Assembly (NCBI RefSeq): GCF_026107375.2 | Contig: NZ_JAPCIA010000002.1 | Coordinates: 62,001 to 126,000, forward strand | DNA: 64,000 nt | Source of the DNA: Sphingomonas sp. BT-65 | GTDB taxonomy: Bacteria; Pseudomonadota; Alphaproteobacteria; Sphingomonadales; Sphingomonadaceae | Reading direction: 5' to 3' | Part shown: positions 35,667 to 45,620 of the stretch, one piece after another | How the letters are laid out: every line of letters begins with the position of its first letter | How positions within the stretch are numbered: the stretch's first letter is position 1 | The notes under the pieces: generated by a model | The model's database searches: none | Told to the model about the DNA's origin: nothing | The model's input: the letters and a program-made list of their open reading frames with translations, nothing else | Position numbers and translations under genes: made by a program

Positions 35667-36047
35667 ATGACTCGCGCTCACGACTTCCTCGATCTCACCA
35701 ATGCCGGCGTCCCCGTGCCGCCGGTCGCGCATGCGCGCTTCAACGTCGGCGATGTGGTGCGGCACCGGCTGTTCGACTTTCGCGGGGTGATCTTCGACGT
35801 CGACCCGGTCTTCGCCAACTCCGACGAATGGTACGAGGCGATCCCCGAGGACGTGCGTCCGCGCAAGGACCAGCCCTTCTACCATCTGCTCGCGGAGAAT
35901 TCCGACTCGAGCTACGTCGCCTATGTCAGCCAGCAGAATCTGGTGAGCGACGACAGCGACGAGCCGGTCAACCACCCGGCGATCGGTGGGCTATTCGAAC
36001 GCTATAGCGGCGGCCGCTACCAGTTGAAGCGCGAACACCGGCATTAA
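35667..36047 (+). CDS. hspQ: Heat shock protein HspQ (YccV-like)
   Basis: Small protein that promotes degradation of certain proteins and acts with the Lon protease in enteric bacteria. The 126-residue product has the family core [40 protein letters not shown] and [20 protein letters not shown]. An N-terminal extension of about 25 residues precedes the core, as is common in alphaproteobacteria. It stands alone between tRNA-Ser and a palindromic repeat. Confidence 0.93.
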   Translation: MTRAHDFLDLTNAGVPVPPVAHARFNVGDVVRHRLFDFRGVIFDVDPVFANSDEWYEAIPEDVRPRKDQPFYHLLAENSDSSYVAYVSQQNLVSDDSDEPVNHPAIGGLFERYSGGRYQLKREHRH

Positions 36048-36073
36048 GCTGGCTTGAGAACGCTGCGCGTTCT

Positions 36074-36156
36074 GCGGCACCGGCCCGCTCCCCACCCGGC
36101 CACCCATCAAGATATACTGCCGTGGGTGGCCGGGTGGGGGAGCGGGCCGGTGCCGC
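36074..36156. repeat. Intergenic palindrome, family A, copy 1
   Basis: Arms of 33 and 34 bases (36074-36106 and 36123-36156) pair with one bulged base around a 16-base loop. The arms match those of the copy at 48411-48490 except for a few positions, and at two of these both arms changed together. It lies 26 bases after hspQ and 120 bases before rplU. Confidence 0.85.
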
Positions 36157-36276
36157 CTCCGGGCGAAAAGCCCGGCACAAAAGGTTGACTTGAACCTGCG
36201 ATTCGCATAACCGCGCCGTTCCTCCCGCCGGGTCTGTCCTGCGCGGGCACATGCATTTGGAATTGAGAAGAGGCCC

Positions 36277-36648
36277 ATGTTCGCAATCGTGCGCACGGGC
36301 GGCAAGCAGTATCGCGTTGCCGCAGGAGACAAGATCGTCGTCGAGAAGCTCGACGGTGAAGCTGGCTCGTCGATCACGCTCGGCGACGTCCTGCTCGCCG
36401 GCGAGGGTTCGGAGCTGAAGCCCACCGACGGCCTCACCGTCTCGGCCGAGATCGTCGCGCAGGCGAAGGGCGAGAAGGTCATCGTCTTCAAGAAGCGCCG
36501 CCGGCACAACTACCGTCGCAAGAACGGTCACCGCCAGCAGCACACGATCCTGAAGATCACCGCGATCGGTGCGCAGGAGAAGAAGGCGAAGGCGAAGAAG
36601 GCCGATGCGGCGCCGGCGGAAGCCGCTGCCCCGGCTGCGGAAGCGTAA
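36277..36648 (+). CDS. rplU: 50S ribosomal protein L21
   Basis: The 123-residue protein starts [20 protein letters not shown] and contains [20 protein letters not shown] then [11 protein letters not shown], the L21 signature. The C-terminus adds an Ala/Lys-rich tail ([19 protein letters not shown]), a known variable extension. L21 binds 23S rRNA. It is followed by rpmA with a 13-base gap, the standard order. Confidence 0.97.
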   Translation: MFAIVRTGGKQYRVAAGDKIVVEKLDGEAGSSITLGDVLLAGEGSELKPTDGLTVSAEIVAQAKGEKVIVFKKRRRHNYRRKNGHRQQHTILKITAIGAQEKKAKAKKADAAPAEAAAPAAEA

Positions 36649-36661
36649 GGAGTAACGCGAA

Positions 36662-36931
36662 ATGGCACATAAGAAGGCAGGCGGCTCTTCGCGTAACGGC
36701 CGCGATTCGGAATCGAAGCGCCTCGGCGTGAAGAAGTTCGGCGGGCAGATTGCCATTGCCGGCAACATCCTCGTCCGCCAGCGCGGCACGAAATTCTATC
36801 CGGGCGTCAATGTCGGCATCGGCAAGGACCACACGCTGTTCGCGCTTACCGACGGCCGCGTGCGATTCCATGACGGCAAGCTCGGCCGCAAATTCTGCTC
36901 GATCGAGATGATTGCGGAAGCAGCCGAGTAA
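36662..36931 (+). CDS. rpmA: 50S ribosomal protein L27
   Basis: The 89-residue protein starts [20 protein letters not shown], with [20 protein letters not shown] and [20 protein letters not shown], the L27 signature. L27's N-terminus reaches the peptidyl-transferase centre. No N-terminal propeptide is present, so it lacks the processing seen in Firmicutes. A terminator follows 60 bases on. Paired with rplU; in many genomes obgE follows directly, but here obgE is about 11.6 kb away. Confidence 0.97.
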   Translation: MAHKKAGGSSRNGRDSESKRLGVKKFGGQIAIAGNILVRQRGTKFYPGVNVGIGKDHTLFALTDGRVRFHDGKLGRKFCSIEMIAEAAE

Positions 36932-36992
36932 CATTGGGCAACCAGCCGGGTTGCCCGCCAGGGCGATCCGGGTCTCCGTTTCAGGAGACCGC

Positions 36993-37031
36993 AAAAGGGA
37001 GACGGGTCGCCCCGGTCTCCCTTTTTCTTTT
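36993..37031 (+). terminator. Rho-independent terminator of rplU-rpmA
   Basis: A GGGAGAC/GTCTCCC stem (36997-37003 with 37015-37021), with A's before and the run TTTTTCTTTT after, lies about 60 bases past the rpmA stop. The inner loop can also pair (GGG with CCC). Confidence 0.85.
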
Positions 37032-37099
37032 GCTCCCTCCCACCCAAATCGTCGCAGGGCCGTCATCAAAACGGGCCAGGGACGAGACGCGAGGAGAGT

Positions 37100-37657
37100 A
37101 TGATGTTCGCGAGAACGCAACGACTGATGCTGCGGCCTGGCTGGATCGAGGACGCGCCCGAACTCGCCCGTGCGATCGGCCATCACGAGGTGGTCCGCAA
37201 CCTCGGCCGTGCCCCCTGGCCCTACACGCTCGGCGACGCCGAGGAATTCCTCGGCGCGGAGCGCGGCGCGGACGACACCAGCTTCCTGATCTGCGTACTG
37301 GAGGACGGCACCAGCCGCATCATCGGCGGGGTCGGCTTCGGCCCCTATGACGATGAGCCGTACGAGATGGGCTATTGGATCACGCCCGACGCCTGGGGCC
37401 GCGGCTATGCGACCGAGGCGGGCGCGGCGGTGATCGCGATCGCGCGCGCGTTGCGCGTGCCGCGGCTTGCCGCCGGCCATTATGTCGACAACCCCGCCTC
37501 GGGCCGGGTGCTGCGCAAGCTCGGCTTCCGCCCGACCGGCCGTGTCGTCTCGCGATTCTCACGTGGGCGCGGCGGCGAGGTGCAGTGCGTCGAATATGAG
37601 CAGCGGCTGTCGGATGAGGGCCGCAGCGACGACCCGTGCGATCGAATGGCGGCCTGA
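37100..37657 (+). CDS. GNAT acetyltransferase, RimJ/RimL type
   Basis: The 185-residue protein has the RimJ/L-type fold: RTQRLMLRPGWIEDAPELAR, IGGVGFGPYDDEPYEMGYWI, TPDAWGRGYATEAGAAVIAI (acetyl-CoA loop with G-R-G-Y-A), and GHYVDNPASGRVLRKLGF near the C-terminus. Such enzymes acetylate N-termini of ribosomal proteins or other amines; the substrate is unknown. Two ATGs in tandem (37100, 37103) follow a GAGGAG; the second has better spacing. It is convergent with the nuclease gene, 11 bases apart. Confidence 0.92.
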   Translation: MMFARTQRLMLRPGWIEDAPELARAIGHHEVVRNLGRAPWPYTLGDAEEFLGAERGADDTSFLICVLEDGTSRIIGGVGFGPYDDEPYEMGYWITPDAWGRGYATEAGAAVIAIARALRVPRLAAGHYVDNPASGRVLRKLGFRPTGRVVSRFSRGRGGEVQCVEYEQRLSDEGRSDDPCDRMAA

Positions 37658-37668
37658 ACTAGCCTGGC

Positions 37669-38214
37669 TCAGGCCGCCGGGACCGAAGGCGCGCTGCGCG
37701 GGTGCGCGGCGCGCCACTCGGCTGGCCGCGTGAAGCTGCCGCGCCAGATTCCGCGCCCGGCCGCCCGCGCCGCTTCCTGCTCGGCGAGGTAGAGGCCTTC
37801 CCGCTCCCCATCCCCGCTGACCGCCCAGCCCTGCGCCACCAATGCGGCGGCGATATCCGCTACGCCCGCAACCGAGCAGGTCGACACCGCCCGGCCGAAA
37901 TTGTCGGTGGCGTGCGTCTCGCACACCAGCCCGCCTCTGCCGGCCAGCGCGGCGAGCGCCTTGCGCGCCTCGATGCCGCAAGTCCAGGGCTTGCCCTCGC
38001 GCGTGGTGCAGGGCTGATGGAACTCGACCGCGTCGATCCCCTGAAGCCGCACGGTGCGCGCGCCGATCTGCAGGCTGTCGCCATCGATCACATGGGTTCG
38101 CGCGCCATCCGCGGTGAGCCGCTCGGGCGGCCCGCGCAGTTCGGCGATCACCGCCAGCACCAGGAACAGCAGCGCCAGCACGGCGAGCTGCCGCATCCAG
38201 CGCCCCGGCTTCAT
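37669..38214 (-). CDS. Staphylococcal-nuclease-like (SNase) protein, membrane-anchored
   Basis: The 181-residue protein has an N-terminal hydrophobic helix (LAVLALLFLVLAVIAEL), then an SNase domain: THVIDGDSLQIGARTVRLQG, IDAVEFHQPCTT and TDNFGRAVSTC. The Asp in the VIDGDS motif and the Arg in RLQGID match catalytic or calcium-site residues. Two or three Cys pairs may form disulphides outside the cytoplasm. It probably acts as a periplasmic or secreted nuclease. Its ATG overlaps the MFS stop (ATGA). Confidence 0.88.
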   Translation of the reverse strand: MKPGRWMRQLAVLALLFLVLAVIAELRGPPERLTADGARTHVIDGDSLQIGARTVRLQGIDAVEFHQPCTTREGKPWTCGIEARKALAALAGRGGLVCETHATDNFGRAVSTCSVAGVADIAAALVAQGWAVSGDGEREGLYLAEQEAARAAGRGIWRGSFTRPAEWRAAHPRSAPSVPAA

Positions 38215-39515
38215 GCCGCGACTGGCTCCCGCGCATAGGCGGCCGACAGCTGGCGATAGGCGCGCGAGCCGAACGCCACGATCGTCACCAGCACGCCGAT
38301 CAAGCCGGCAATCGTGAATACCAGCGCCATGCCGCGTTCGGGGCCGCGGCCATACCAGTCGCCGATCGCATCGGCCCCTGCCCCGTCGGTCATGAACGGG
38401 ATGAACACGAACTGCGCGAGCGGCGCGATGAGGAAGGCGGTGAGCGGCGAGGCCGCCTGCTCGACCGACTGGGCGAAGCCGAACACCCGGCCCTGGCGCT
38501 CGAACGGCACTACCTTCTGCAGCGTCGTCTGCTCCGCCGCCTCGGCATAGGGGCCGAGGAACAGCCAGATGAAGCAGCCCGCGACGAGCAGCGGGATCGA
38601 CGACTGGATGGTGAACACCGCCGCCACCGCCCAAACGACCAGATTGACCAGCAACAGCGTCCGCAGCGGGTTCTTGCCCAAGCCGGTGCGCGAGATCACG
38701 AACCCGCTGAGGATGAAGGCGCACGAGACGAACGCCCACAGCAGCCCCCATGCCTCGACCCGCATCAGCGACAGGCCATAGGCGTCCATCAGCGCCATGA
38801 ACACGCCGCCGAGCAAGTTGTTGAACGTGGCGAAGAAGATCAGCGCGAACAGCCCCGGCACCGCGCCGACCACCCGGATCGTGCCGGCGAGATCGACTCG
38901 CTTGGGCTCGTCATGCGCCCCTTCCGCGCGCGGCTCGTCGACATGCACGAAGGCGAGGTGGAGCATTGCCAGCGCCGACAGCACGATCGCGAAACCGAGC
39001 GTCGCGACCATCCCGCCCCACGCGACCAGGAAGCCGCTGATCGCCGACGTGGTAAGGAACCCGATCCCCGTCACCATGCCCACCAGCCCATTGGCCTTGT
39101 CGCGCCGGTCCTCGGGCACCAGCAGCGTCACCAGCGTCGGCAGCGCGATGTTGCGCAGGTTGCCTGCGATCACGCCAAGCATCACCGCGAACAGGAACAG
39201 CCACAGCGGCACCGCGGCGATCCTGGCCATGCTCCCTTCGGGCGCCAGCCAATATCCCGCCAGCGACAGCGCATAGAGCAGCAGCGACGCCGCGCTCGAC
39301 GCCATCATCACGCGCTTCTTGCGATGATGGTCGACCAGGCTGCCGAACCAGATCGCGAGCGCCGCGGTCAGCACGAGATACATGCCCGCGATCATCCCCG
39401 TGGCGAACACCGACTTGGTCTCGAGGAACACCCAGAAGGTCACCGCAAACCACACGGTGAAGTTGGTAATGCTCGCAATCAGGTTGTTGATCAGAAGATG
39501 GTGAAAGTTGCTCAT
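38211..39515 (-). CDS. MFS efflux transporter (MFS_3 / macrolide-type)
   Basis: The 434-residue protein has about 12 helices. The N-terminus (MSNFHHLLINNLIASITNFT) and the motif FGSLVDHHRKKRVMMASSAA are typical of the MefA/enterobactin-exporter-like group. Further motifs are IAGNLRNIALPTLVTLLVPE, DRRDKANGLVGM and YAEAAEQTTLQKVVPFERQG. It likely exports a small compound; the substrate is unknown. The start at 39515 gives the conserved N-terminus. Confidence 0.88.
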   Translation of the reverse strand: MSNFHHLLINNLIASITNFTVWFAVTFWVFLETKSVFATGMIAGMYLVLTAALAIWFGSLVDHHRKKRVMMASSAASLLLYALSLAGYWLAPEGSMARIAAVPLWLFLFAVMLGVIAGNLRNIALPTLVTLLVPEDRRDKANGLVGMVTGIGFLTTSAISGFLVAWGGMVATLGFAIVLSALAMLHLAFVHVDEPRAEGAHDEPKRVDLAGTIRVVGAVPGLFALIFFATFNNLLGGVFMALMDAYGLSLMRVEAWGLLWAFVSCAFILSGFVISRTGLGKNPLRTLLLVNLVVWAVAAVFTIQSSIPLLVAGCFIWLFLGPYAEAAEQTTLQKVVPFERQGRVFGFAQSVEQAASPLTAFLIAPLAQFVFIPFMTDGAGADAIGDWYGRGPERGMALVFTIAGLIGVLVTIVAFGSRAYRQLSAAYAREPVAA

Positions 39516-39643
39516 GCGGTCCTCGGGGCGGCACGATGGCGGTTTCCGCGCGCCAGTGCCACCCCCCACAAGGCCGGAGCCGGACGCCCGCCACCGTCAC
39601 GCAACACGGCGGGCGCCCGTCTCCTTTCGTTCAGGGCATCGCC

Positions 39644-41119
39644 CTATGGGGTCGTGGCCGTAGTCATGGTCGTGACCGCCGCCTCGCGCCGAACGGGCGC
39701 GGGCGCGTCTTCCCAGCCGCCGCCCAGCGCCTTGAACAAGGCAACCTGCGCCTCGGCGAGCGCTGCGTTGCTGGCGGCAAGCGAAGCGCGCGCATTTGCC
39801 CGGTCGCGCTCCGCGTCGATGCGCTGGAGCAGGCTGTCGCGTCCCGCGTCGAAGCGCAGGATCGCGATCCGCGCGGCATTGGTCGCCGCGGTGTCGGCGC
39901 GGCGCAGCGCGACGTTGCGCTCGATCTCGCCCGAATAGCGCGCCAGCGCCTGCTCGACCTCGCGCAGCGCGGTCAGCACCGCGCCGTCGAACGCCGCGAG
40001 CGAGCCCTCGGCGCCGGCCTCGGCCTGGCGGATCTGCGAACGCGCGGCGGTGATGTTGGGGAAGCTCCAGCTGAGCAGAGGCCCGAGCGAGAAGTTGAAC
40101 GACGAGGTCTTGCCCAGATCCTCGATTTTCTGCGCGCCGAGCGACACCGAGCCGAGCAGCTGGATCGACGGATAGAGCGAAGCCGTCGCCACGCCGACCC
40201 GCGCGGTGTCCGCCGCCAGCCGCCGCTCGGCCTCGCGCACGTCCGGCCGCCGCGCGAGCAGCGCCTGACCGTCGCCGACCGGGATCAGCGCCGAGACGCC
40301 CGGTGGCGTCATGCATTGGCTCGCCTGCGTATCGAGCTCGGCCGGCGGCCTGCCGGTCAGCGTCGCCAGCGCGTAGAGCGCCGCGCGGCGCTCGGCCTCG
40401 AACGCGGGCACCTGCGCACGCGCATTCTCGGCGAGCACGCGCGCCTGGTCGATGTCGCGCGCGGTGCCGCGCCCGGCATCGACCAGCCGCTGGGTCAGCT
40501 CGAGCGTGCGCGTCTGCAACCGCACCGTCTCGCGCGCGACCTCGGCCTGCGCCGCAAAGCCGCAGGCGCTGGCATAGGTCCGCGCGGTCTCCGCCGCGAT
40601 CGCCACGCGCGCGCCGTCGAGCGCGGCCTGTGCCGCCTCGGTGTCGCGGCGCGCCGCCTCGATCGAGCGGCTCACCCGCCCGAACAGGTCGATCTCGTAG
40701 GACGCGTCGAACCCGACCCGGAAGAAGTCGCTCTCGACCGCGGCCACGCCCGGCGGCAGCCCGCCCTGCGCGCTCTCCGCGCCGGTGCGCTGGCGCGTGT
40801 AACTCGCGCTCACGTCGGTCGTCGGCAGCCGCTGCCCACGCGCTTCCGACAGGATCGCGCGCGCGCGCTTGAGGTTGGCCGAGGCCTGACGGATGTCGGT
40901 GTTGTGAGTCAGCGCGTCGACCACCAGGCGGTCGAGCGCCGGATCGTTGAACAGCCGCCACCATTCGCCCTCGACCTCGCCCGGCGACACCTTGGTGATG
41001 CCGGGGTCGACAAAGGCGCCCGCCGTGGTCGGCGGCGTCTCGGGGCGCGCATAATTCGGCCCGACCGCGCAGCCCGCCAGCAGCGAACCCGCCAGCAACG
41101 TCGTGATCAGGCGCTTCAT
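39644..41119 (-). CDS. Outer membrane efflux lipoprotein (NodT/OprM-type OMF)
   Basis: Outer-membrane channel of a tripartite RND pump. The 491-residue protein starts MKRLITTLLAGSLLAGCAVG with lipobox LAGC, then PNYARPETPP, the NodT-type N-terminus. Two OEP repeats are seen: VDALTHNTDIRQASANLKRA and LARRPDVREAERRLAADTAR. Coiled-coil helices follow, as expected for the periplasmic tunnel. Its ATG overlaps the stop of the upstream RND gene, so the three pump genes form one operon. Confidence 0.95.
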   Translation of the reverse strand: MKRLITTLLAGSLLAGCAVGPNYARPETPPTTAGAFVDPGITKVSPGEVEGEWWRLFNDPALDRLVVDALTHNTDIRQASANLKRARAILSEARGQRLPTTDVSASYTRQRTGAESAQGGLPPGVAAVESDFFRVGFDASYEIDLFGRVSRSIEAARRDTEAAQAALDGARVAIAAETARTYASACGFAAQAEVARETVRLQTRTLELTQRLVDAGRGTARDIDQARVLAENARAQVPAFEAERRAALYALATLTGRPPAELDTQASQCMTPPGVSALIPVGDGQALLARRPDVREAERRLAADTARVGVATASLYPSIQLLGSVSLGAQKIEDLGKTSSFNFSLGPLLSWSFPNITAARSQIRQAEAGAEGSLAAFDGAVLTALREVEQALARYSGEIERNVALRRADTAATNAARIAILRFDAGRDSLLQRIDAERDRANARASLAASNAALAEAQVALFKALGGGWEDAPAPVRREAAVTTMTTATTP

Positions 41120-44100
41120 TCTGCAGGCTCCAGAGCAGGGGCGTGGGGCGGGTCTTGCGGCTTGCGGCGCAGCTTGTTGACCTGGTTGCGCGCCCAGTCG
41201 CCGAACTGGCGGCAGATCACGTAGAAGGCCGGGGTGAAGAGCAGGCCGAAGATCGTCACGCCGATCATGCCGAAGAACACCGCGACGCCCAGCGCCTGGC
41301 GAAGCTCGGCCGCAGCCCCGCTCGCGATCACCAGCGGCAGCACGCCCAGGATGAACGCGATCGAGGTCATGACGATCGGGCGCATGCGCTGGTGCGCGGC
41401 GTGCTCGGCCGCGGTGCGCATATCCATGCCCTGCTCCTCGTTCTGGCGCGCGAACTCGACGATCAGAATCGCGTTCTTCGCCGCCAGGCCGATCAGCACG
41501 ACCAGGCCGATCTGCGTCAGGATGTTGTTGTCCATCCGCATCACGTTGACGCCCAGGATCGCGGCGAGCAGGCACATCGGCACGATGAGGATCACCGCCA
41601 GCGGCAGCACCACGCTCTCGTAGAGCGCGGCGAGCAGCAGGAAGACGAACACCACCGCCAGCACGAAGGCGATCACGCCGGTGTTGCCCGCCTGGCGCTG
41701 CTCGAACGCCAGTTCGGTCCATTCGTAACCCATGCCCTCGGGCAGCGCCTGTCCGGCGAGCGCCTCCATCGAATCGAGCGCCTGGCCGGTCGAGTAGCCG
41801 GGCTTGGTGTCGCCCATCAGCTCGGCCGCCGGATAGAGGTTGTAGCGCACGACGCGATACGGGCCGCTGTCGTTCTTGAGCGTCATCACCGAGCTCATCG
41901 GCACCATCTCGCCCGCCGCCGAGCGCGTCTTCAACACCTGGATGTCGGATGCGTCGTCGCGATAGGGCGCGTCGGCCTGCGCCGTCACGCGATAGGTGCG
42001 GCCGAGATAGTTGAAGTCGTTGACATAGGCCGAACCGAGATACGAGCCGAGCGTCGAGAAGATGTTCTGCACGGGCACGCCCATGCGCTCGGCGCGCTCA
42101 CGATCGATATCGGCGGTGAGGCGCGGGGTGCCGGTGTTGAACTGCGTGAAGGCGCCCGCGACGCTTTCCTGCTGGTTGGCGCCCATCATCATCGCGAACG
42201 AGGCCTGCGCCAGCGCGTTGTAGCCCTGCCCGCTACGGTCCTGGACCATCATCTTGAAGCCGCCGCCGGTGCCGATGCCGGGCACGGGCGGCGGCGCGAT
42301 CACGAAGACATTGCCGCCCTCGATCCCGGCCAGCGCCCCGTACAGCGACTGCATGATCTGGTCCGCGCTCTGGTCGCGTTCGGCATGCGGCTTGAAGCCG
42401 AAGAACACGACGCCGGCATTGGGCGCGGTCGAGAAGCTCGCGCCGTCGAGACCGGCGAAGCCGACCGAGAATTGCATGCCCGGCAGCTTGTTGGCGCGCG
42501 CGATCGTCTCACGGACCACCGCGTCGGTGCGCTGGAGCGAGGAGCCCGGCGGCAGCGACACGACGCCGATCAGATAGCCCTGGTCCTGCGGCGGGATGAA
42601 GCCGCTCGGCGTCGAGGTGAAGCGCCAGCCCGCGACCAGGATCAGCGCGACATAGACCACGCCGACGATCGCCAGCATCCGCACCAGCCGCGAGGTGAGC
42701 TTGCCGTATTTCTCCGACAGCCAGGAAAAGCCCTCGTTGAACTTGCGCCCGGCGCGCGTCGGCAGGCCGAGCCAGCCGGACGGCGCCGGCTTGTCGTGCT
42801 CGGGTTTCTTGAGCACCAGCGCGCACAGCGCCGGCGACAGCGTCAGCGAGACGAACGCCGAGATGACCGTCGCCGAGGCGATGGTGATCGCGAACTGCTG
42901 GTAGAAGGCGCCCGAGATGCCCGGGATGAACATGGTCGGGATGAACACGCCGACCAGCACCGCTGAGATCGCGATGATCGCGCCCGACACCTCGTCCATC
43001 GTCTCGTGCGCCGCCTCGCGCGGGGATATCCCCTTCTCCTCCATCAATCGTTCGACATTCTCGACCACCACGATCGCGTCGTCGACGACGATGCCGATGG
43101 CGAGGACGAGGCCGAACAGCGAGAGCGTGTTGAGCGAGTAGCCGAAGGCCAGGAGCACCGCGAAGGCGCCGACCAGCGAGACCGGGATGGCGATGATCGG
43201 GATGATCGCCGCGCGCCAGCTCTGCAGGAAGACAATCACCACCAGCACCACCAGCAGCAGCGCCTCGATCAGCGTGTGCTCGACCGCGGTGATCGACTCC
43301 TCGACATATTCGGTCGGGTTGTAGTCGATCGAATATTTCATCCCGGCCGGGAAGTCCTTCGACAGCGTCTCGAGCTCATGCTTCACCGCCTCGGCGGTCG
43401 CCAGCGCGTTCGATCCGGGCAGCTGGAAAATGCCCATGCCGACGGCGCGCTTGTCGTTGAGATAGCCGTTGAAATTATAGTCCTGTGCGCCGAGCTCGAT
43501 CCGCGCGACGTCGCGCAGGTGAGTCAGCCGCCCTTCCGCGTCGCGCTTCACGACGATCCCGCCGAACTCCTCGGTCGAGGTCAGGCGGCCCTTGGCCTGG
43601 ACGCCCAGCTCGAAGGAGGGGCTCGCATTGCCATAGGGCGGCTGACCGACCGAACCGGCGGCGACCTGCACGTTCTGCGCGCGGATCGCGTTGACCACCT
43701 CGTCGACGGTCATGTCGCGCGCGGCGGCAAGGCCGGGATCGATCCAGATCCGCATGTTGTAGTCGCGCCCGCCGAACGCCTGCGCCTGGCCAACGCCCGG
43801 GATACGCGCGATGCGGTCCTGCACCTGCAGCGTCACATAGTTCGAGATATATTGGACATCGAGGCTGTTGTCGGGCGAGGTGAAGAACGCGACCATCAGG
43901 AAGTCGGGCGAGCTCTTGTTCACCGTGATGCCGAGACGGCGCACGTCCTCGGGCAGCCGCGGTTCGGCCTGCTGCACGCGGTTCTGCACCAGCACCTGCG
44001 CCTGATCGACATCGGTGCCCTGGCGGAAGCTGATTGTGATCTGCGTCTGGCCGTTGCCGGTCGACGACGACGTCATGTAAATCATGTTGTCGACGCCGTT

Positions 44101-44313
44101 GATCGCCTGCTCGATCGGCGCGGCGACCGTCTCCGCCAGCGTTTCCGCGCTCGCGCCCGGATAGGTGGCGGTGACCACCACCGTGGGCGGCGCGATGCTC
44201 GGATATTGCGCGATCGGCAGCGACGGATAGGCGATGGCGCCGACGATCACGATCAGGATCGAGAGCACCGCCGCGAAGATCGGCCGCTCGATGAAGAAAT
44301 GGGGGAATTTCAT
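41116..44313 (-). CDS. RND multidrug efflux pump, inner-membrane subunit (HAE1/AcrB type)
   Basis: Proton-driven pump that expels hydrophobic or amphiphilic compounds. The 1065-residue protein starts MKFPHFFIERPIFAAVLSIL and has LPIAQYPSIAPPTVVVTATY, the proton-relay Asp pair in IGIVVDDAIVVVENVERLME, a periplasmic Phe-rich region and a second 6-helix half. Length and layout match AcrB/MexB. Family features predict a wide substrate range, but no specific drug can be read from sequence. The operon order is fusion protein, pump, channel. Confidence 0.96.
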   Translation of the reverse strand: MKFPHFFIERPIFAAVLSILIVIVGAIAYPSLPIAQYPSIAPPTVVVTATYPGASAETLAETVAAPIEQAINGVDNMIYMTSSSTGNGQTQITISFRQGTDVDQAQVLVQNRVQQAEPRLPEDVRRLGITVNKSSPDFLMVAFFTSPDNSLDVQYISNYVTLQVQDRIARIPGVGQAQAFGGRDYNMRIWIDPGLAAARDMTVDEVVNAIRAQNVQVAAGSVGQPPYGNASPSFELGVQAKGRLTSTEEFGGIVVKRDAEGRLTHLRDVARIELGAQDYNFNGYLNDKRAVGMGIFQLPGSNALATAEAVKHELETLSKDFPAGMKYSIDYNPTEYVEESITAVEHTLIEALLLVVLVVIVFLQSWRAAIIPIIAIPVSLVGAFAVLLAFGYSLNTLSLFGLVLAIGIVVDDAIVVVENVERLMEEKGISPREAAHETMDEVSGAIIAISAVLVGVFIPTMFIPGISGAFYQQFAITIASATVISAFVSLTLSPALCALVLKKPEHDKPAPSGWLGLPTRAGRKFNEGFSWLSEKYGKLTSRLVRMLAIVGVVYVALILVAGWRFTSTPSGFIPPQDQGYLIGVVSLPPGSSLQRTDAVVRETIARANKLPGMQFSVGFAGLDGASFSTAPNAGVVFFGFKPHAERDQSADQIMQSLYGALAGIEGGNVFVIAPPPVPGIGTGGGFKMMVQDRSGQGYNALAQASFAMMMGANQQESVAGAFTQFNTGTPRLTADIDRERAERMGVPVQNIFSTLGSYLGSAYVNDFNYLGRTYRVTAQADAPYRDDASDIQVLKTRSAAGEMVPMSSVMTLKNDSGPYRVVRYNLYPAAELMGDTKPGYSTGQALDSMEALAGQALPEGMGYEWTELAFEQRQAGNTGVIAFVLAVVFVFLLLAALYESVVLPLAVILIVPMCLLAAILGVNVMRMDNNILTQIGLVVLIGLAAKNAILIVEFARQNEEQGMDMRTAAEHAAHQRMRPIVMTSIAFILGVLPLVIASGAAAELRQALGVAVFFGMIGVTIFGLLFTPAFYVICRQFGDWARNQVNKLRRKPQDPPHAPALEPAE

Positions 44314-44325
44314 CGTTGCGGTCCC

Positions 44326-45510
44326 TTAGCGGACGGTGGCTTGGCCGGACTCCGGCTCGGCGGTCGGGGCGGTCGGCGCTGCCTGCTTGCTGGCGTCAGG
44401 CTTGATCACGCTCTTCTTGGGCTTGACCTGCGCGCCGGGCTGGAGCTGCCCGTGCCCGGTGATGATCACCTGGTCAGTCGGCGCGAGCCCGTCGCGCACG
44501 ATGCGCAGCCCCTCGACCTTGGCACCGACCTCGACCGGGCGCGGGGTCGCCTTGTTGTCCTTGCTCAGAACATAGACGAGGCGCCGCGTCTGGTCGGTGA
44601 CGATCGCCTCGTCGGGGATCAGCATCGCGCGGTAGGTGCCCGAGCCGAGCAGGCGCGCGCGGCCGAACATGCCCGGCGTCAGGAAGCGCGTCGGATTGGG
44701 GACGAGCGCATAGGCGCGGATCGTGCCCGAATTGGGATCGACCGCGCTGTCGAGGAACTGCATCCGGCCGTTCCAGCGATACTCGGTCTCGTCGGCCAGC
44801 TGGATCTGCACCGGGTTGGCGGTGTAGCGCGAGGAACCGCGCTCGCCGCGCTGATCCTGGCGCAGATTCTTGAGGTAGAAGCTCTCGGCGCCCTCGAACT
44901 CGAAGCGGATCGGATCGATCGAGACGATGCGCGTGAGCACGGTCTGGCCATCGGCGACCGAGTCGCCGAGGCTCACCCTGCGATCCGACATGCGGCCGCT
45001 AAACGGTGCGCGCACGGTGGTGAAGCCGAGGTTGAGCTGCGCGGTCGAGGCGGAGGCGCGGCCGGCCGCGAGATCGGCGGCGGCGCTGCGCTCGGCGGCG
45101 ATGTTGGTCTCGAGCTCTTCCTTGCTCACCGCCTGCGCGCTGGCGAGCGCGCGGCTGCGCGCGGTCACCTGGCGGGCGTTGGTCAGCGCGGCCTGGGCGC
45201 GGGCGATCTGCGCCTGCGCCTGGGCGAGCTGCGCCTGATAGGGGCGCGGGTCGATCGTGAAGAGCGGCTGGCCCTGGCGCACGTCCTGACCGTCGCGGAA
45301 ATGGATCGCGGTGATGACACCGTTGACGCGCGCGCGGATCTCGACGTCCTGCGGGGCGACGAAGCGGCCGGTATAATCGTCCCAGTCGACGACCTCGCGC
45401 TGAAGCGGCGTGGCGACGGTGACTTCAGGCGGCGGCGGCGCTTGCGGCGGCTGACCGCCCCCGCACGCCGAAAGCAGAGCCAGACCCAGGATGACGATTG
45501 CAGACCGCAT
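44326..45510 (-). CDS. RND efflux periplasmic adaptor (AcrA/MexA type)
   Basis: Membrane-fusion lipoprotein linking the RND pump to the channel. The 394-residue protein starts MRSAIVILGLALLSACGGGQ (lipobox LSAC). A biotinyl-lipoyl-like part holds YTGRFVAPQDVEIRARVNGV and GQPLFTIDPRPYQAQLAQA; the coiled-coil hairpin is Ala/Gln-rich; beta-barrel and C-terminal domains follow. It is the first gene of the pump operon, 12 bases before the pump gene. No dedicated acrR-like repressor adjoins it. Confidence 0.95.
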   Translation of the reverse strand: MRSAIVILGLALLSACGGGQPPQAPPPPEVTVATPLQREVVDWDDYTGRFVAPQDVEIRARVNGVITAIHFRDGQDVRQGQPLFTIDPRPYQAQLAQAQAQIARAQAALTNARQVTARSRALASAQAVSKEELETNIAAERSAAADLAAGRASASTAQLNLGFTTVRAPFSGRMSDRRVSLGDSVADGQTVLTRIVSIDPIRFEFEGAESFYLKNLRQDQRGERGSSRYTANPVQIQLADETEYRWNGRMQFLDSAVDPNSGTIRAYALVPNPTRFLTPGMFGRARLLGSGTYRAMLIPDEAIVTDQTRRLVYVLSKDNKATPRPVEVGAKVEGLRIVRDGLAPTDQVIITGHGQLQPGAQVKPKKSVIKPDASKQAAPTAPTAEPESGQATVR

Positions 45511-45620
45511 TTTCTTCTTACCCCTTTGCTGCGTCGCGGCAATTGGGGGGACGAAGCGGAGGTTTCAACCCCGCAACGGATAATTTCTGAATTTTTGCGT
45601 TCAGTAATTCGGGTATGGTC